Assembly (NCBI GenBank): GCA_009702955.1
Contig: WLHA01000079.1
Span: forward strand, 1-6,272
Origin: Actinomycetota bacterium
GTDB lineage: Bacteria > Actinomycetota > Acidimicrobiia > IMCC26256
Direction of reading: 5' to 3'
DNA length: 6,272 nt
This document shows positions 4,357-6,272 of the stretch, one piece after another. Position numbers and translations under genes: made by a program. The notes beneath the pieces were generated by a model that saw nothing but the letters and a program-made list of their open reading frames with translations, was not told the DNA's origin and ran no database searches. Position 1 is the stretch's first letter. Each line of letters opens with the position of its first letter.

Positions 4357-6272
4357 GAATGCTCACTTCGTTAATTCCAAGCGCAGCATCCAAGCCAGCG
4401 AGATCATTCTCGCTCCATGGCTCAATAAAGCCCTTCCACTCAAGCGGTATGTCATCGACAGTTGGGGTCTGCTCAAGTCCACCAATCTTGATGGTTGCAA
4501 AAGTGACTGCGATGACTGGCGCCAACACGATAAGCGGAAAGAAGACCGTGTTGCCGTAGAAGCCTGCAAGCCGAAGAATCCATAGCGCAGGAATGACGAT
4601 CACGAGCCAAATTATGGCTGGCCGATAGCGCATGATTGGCTCAAAACCATCTCTAATGTCATGAATGGATCCATTGGGGTTGCGCCCAAGCCCAACCCCT
4701 GCGATACCAGGCAGCAGGCCTGCGACATTCGCGAAGAATGCGCCGAGAAGCGCAAGCAGCGGGAGAATACCCATTAACGAAACCCCTGCAAACAAAGCCC
4801 CGCCGACAGTACCAATTCCGCCAACAACGGTAAGGAGTAGCACCGGGAGCCCGCTCACGAAGTCGAAGTTCTGTGGACTGATAGACCTCAGCTGTGTACC
4901 CAAAATTGCCCCACCCACACCTGATATCCCCGCGGAGAGTGCAAACACCGTGAGCTTCGTGCCCATCAGGTTGAGACCGAGAGTCGCGCATGCAGCCTCA
5001 CTTGATTTCATCGCAAGAAGGCGTCGGCCATACGCGCTCCTTCGCACCGCTACAACTGCGATGGAAATAAGTGCAAACGCAACGCTTACGAGAACCATTT
5101 GGCGCGCTGGCGTGTTGAAGGAGTACCCGAAAATATTGAGCGGAGCCACCTCTGTTGATCCAAGCTGGAAGAGGCTGATGTGTAGCGGCCCAATATCAAA
5201 ATCTGCGAGGTTGAAAATCCATCGGTCGAGCGCAACAGCGAAGGCTGCAGTCCCCAAGGCCAAGTAAATTCCCGAGAGCCGCAGAGCCGGGAGAGCGATG
5301 AGCGCACCCACTGCCGCCGGAATTATGAAAGCAAGAACTAAGGCTAAAGGATTGCCACCCGCACCTAAATGCCCGAATACCAGGGCACCGATCCCGGCGA
5401 AGGAGAGCGTGGCAAGAGAGATCTGCCCAGCAAAACCAACCAACGGAACTAGCGAGAGCGCAAGTATGCCTACCGCAAATATGCGTCCATAAGTAACGGC
5501 ATCAGAGTTAGAGAGTGTTGTAGCTAGCACTACCCCACCGAATACAACTGCGCCAGCAAAGACATATGTCCCAGTCCAACTCGGCATCGGGAAAAACTCG
5601 CGACTCTGGCGCCTACCACGAAGGCGCGATGTCGGGATTATTAGTAGCACGATGAAGAGCAAGATTGCAGGGGCTGCGAGTCGAAGCCCCGCAAGATTGG
5701 GGGTGCTCTTGAGATACCCAGAGAGGTAAGCCTCGGTGCAACCAAGAATTAACGCACCCAGGAATGTAAGGGGAAGGCTTCTAAGGCGACCAATGATCGC
5801 TGCGGCGTATGCGTTCACGATTAGGAGCGAGAGCGTTCCGGCATCAAGTGAGACGTTAGGAACAATAAGTATTCCGCCAATGCCGGCAAGAGTGCACCCC
5901 ATCGCCCATGCAAGCATTGAGACTCTATTGGGGCGTGCGCCGTTGAGAGAGGCAAGCGCTCGATCATCTACCACCGCGCGCATCGCTACACCTGTGCGCG
6001 TTAGGCGAAGGAATAGCCAGAGCGAGAAGGCCACTATTACCGCTACAGCAATGGTGACTAATTGCTGACCTGTGATTCGAGTGTCTGCAAGCGAAAAATA
6101 ATGGCCACTAAAAAATGGGGGGACGTTACGGCTGACACCAGGCTTCCAAATCCAGTTCGCTAATCCGATTAGCCCGACCAAGAGTCCGATTGAGACGACG
6201 AGCCTCGTGGCCTCAGTCGTGTCTTCAAGGCCTCTCATAATTGCAGTATCGATAAACGCACCGATTAGAGGA
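4343..6272 (-). CDS. Fused LivH-LivM permease of a HAAT-family ABC importer (N-terminus cut by right edge)
   Basis: The membrane channel of the importer, with both permease halves in one chain. The frame is open to the window edge, giving 642 visible residues; the Met at 6236-6238 (used here as residue 1) is internal. Residues 1-201 are the C-terminal part of a LivH-like domain, including its cytoplasmic coupling loop (RTGVAMRAVVDDRALASLNG, 81-100). A basic linker follows at 204-213 (SRLRGRRQSR). The LivM-like domain starts near 223, with VGFAGQISLATLSFAGIGA (267-285), GIYLALGTAAF (323-333) and the coupling loop RRSAYGRRLLAMKSSEAA (399-416). After VVGGIGTVGG (471-480), where LivM usually nears its end, there are about 150 more residues: a hydrophobic stretch, LLPGIAGVGLGRNPNG (508-523), two more predicted helices (541-558 and 564-585) and a cytoplasmic tail rich in acidic residues. 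It overlaps livG by 14 bp. The LivH N-terminus, and possibly the binding-protein gene, should lie beyond the edge. Confidence 0.93.
   Translation of the reverse strand, partial: PLIGAFIDTAIMRGLEDTTEATRLVVSIGLLVGLIGLANWIWKPGVSRNVPPFFSGHYFSLADTRITGQQLVTIAVAVIVAFSLWLFLRLTRTGVAMRAVVDDRALASLNGARPNRVSMLAWAMGCTLAGIGGILIVPNVSLDAGTLSLLIVNAYAAAIIGRLRSLPLTFLGALILGCTEAYLSGYLKSTPNLAGLRLAAPAILLFIVLLIIPTSRLRGRRQSREFFPMPSWTGTYVFAGAVVFGGVVLATTLSNSDAVTYGRIFAVGILALSLVPLVGFAGQISLATLSFAGIGALVFGHLGAGGNPLALVLAFIIPAAVGALIALPALRLSGIYLALGTAAFAVALDRWIFNLADFDIGPLHISLFQLGSTEVAPLNIFGYSFNTPARQMVLVSVAFALISIAVVAVRRSAYGRRLLAMKSSEAACATLGLNLMGTKLTVFALSAGISGVGGAILGTQLRSISPQNFDFVSGLPVLLLTVVGGIGTVGGALFAGVSLMGILPLLALLGAFFANVAGLLPGIAGVGLGRNPNGSIHDIRDGFEPIMRYRPAIIWLVIVIPALWILRLAGFYGNTVFFPLIVLAPVIAVTFATIKIGGLEQTPTVDDIPLEWKGFIEPWSENDLAGLDAALGINEVSIHAAP

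Noticed and set aside
4665..5267. A 200-codon open frame on the plus strand, antisense to the permease gene
   Set aside because: It lies entirely within the well-supported permease coding region. The translation is rich in Pro, Ala, Ser and Thr with no domain or motif, as expected for the reverse frame of a membrane-protein gene.
6236..6238. ATG as the true start of the permease
   Set aside because: The frame continues upstream without a stop to the window edge, and the residues before the Met (PLIGAFIDTAI) fit the interior of a LivH domain. The LivH first helices are missing downstream of it.

Overview
The window reads as ordinary bacterial chromosome of moderate GC content, probably actinobacterial. 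The actinobacterial call is an inference from protein style: a fused LivH-LivM permease, a PlsC with a YEYTDSY-type tail, and a GlpK C-terminus with VDGGASAMDILCQLQAD. An Acidimicrobiia-like lineage is a guess that needs a database search. I see no mobile element, CRISPR array, tRNA or rRNA. All gaps between genes are shorter than 200 bases.

Layout: (1) Bases 1-312, plus strand: the C-terminal end of glycerol kinase, cut by the left edge. (2) Bases 313-361: a short convergent gap with a small hairpin. (3) Bases 362-1090, minus strand: a PlsC-type acyltransferase. (4) Bases 1273-2448, minus strand: a PLP-dependent aminotransferase closely resembling AlaC. (5) Bases 2449-2555: a gap holding an 8-bp inverted repeat, a tandem repeat with 11-bp period and a likely terminator. 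(6) Bases 2556-6272, minus strand: a tightly coupled operon read right to left. It encodes a fused LivH-LivM permease (cut by the right edge), a LivG-type ATPase, a LivF-type ATPase and a small two-helix membrane protein.

The operon encodes most of an ABC importer of the hydrophobic amino acid uptake family: one polypeptide supplies both membrane halves and two different ATPases power it. The gene order permease, LivG, LivF and the 14-bp, 4-bp and 1-bp overlaps indicate one transcript and coupled translation. No substrate-binding protein is visible; it may lie beyond the right edge. The substrate cannot be read from the sequence (branched-chain amino acids, urea and amides are all transported by this family). 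The neighbouring AlaC makes an amino-acid theme plausible but does not prove it. GlpK and PlsC both belong to glycerol-3-phosphate and phospholipid metabolism but are convergent, so not one operon.

I do not see a clearly new system. The items most worth a second look are the uncharacterised two-helix protein coupled to livF, the long C-terminal membrane extension of the fused permease, and the structured gap between the transporter operon and alaC.
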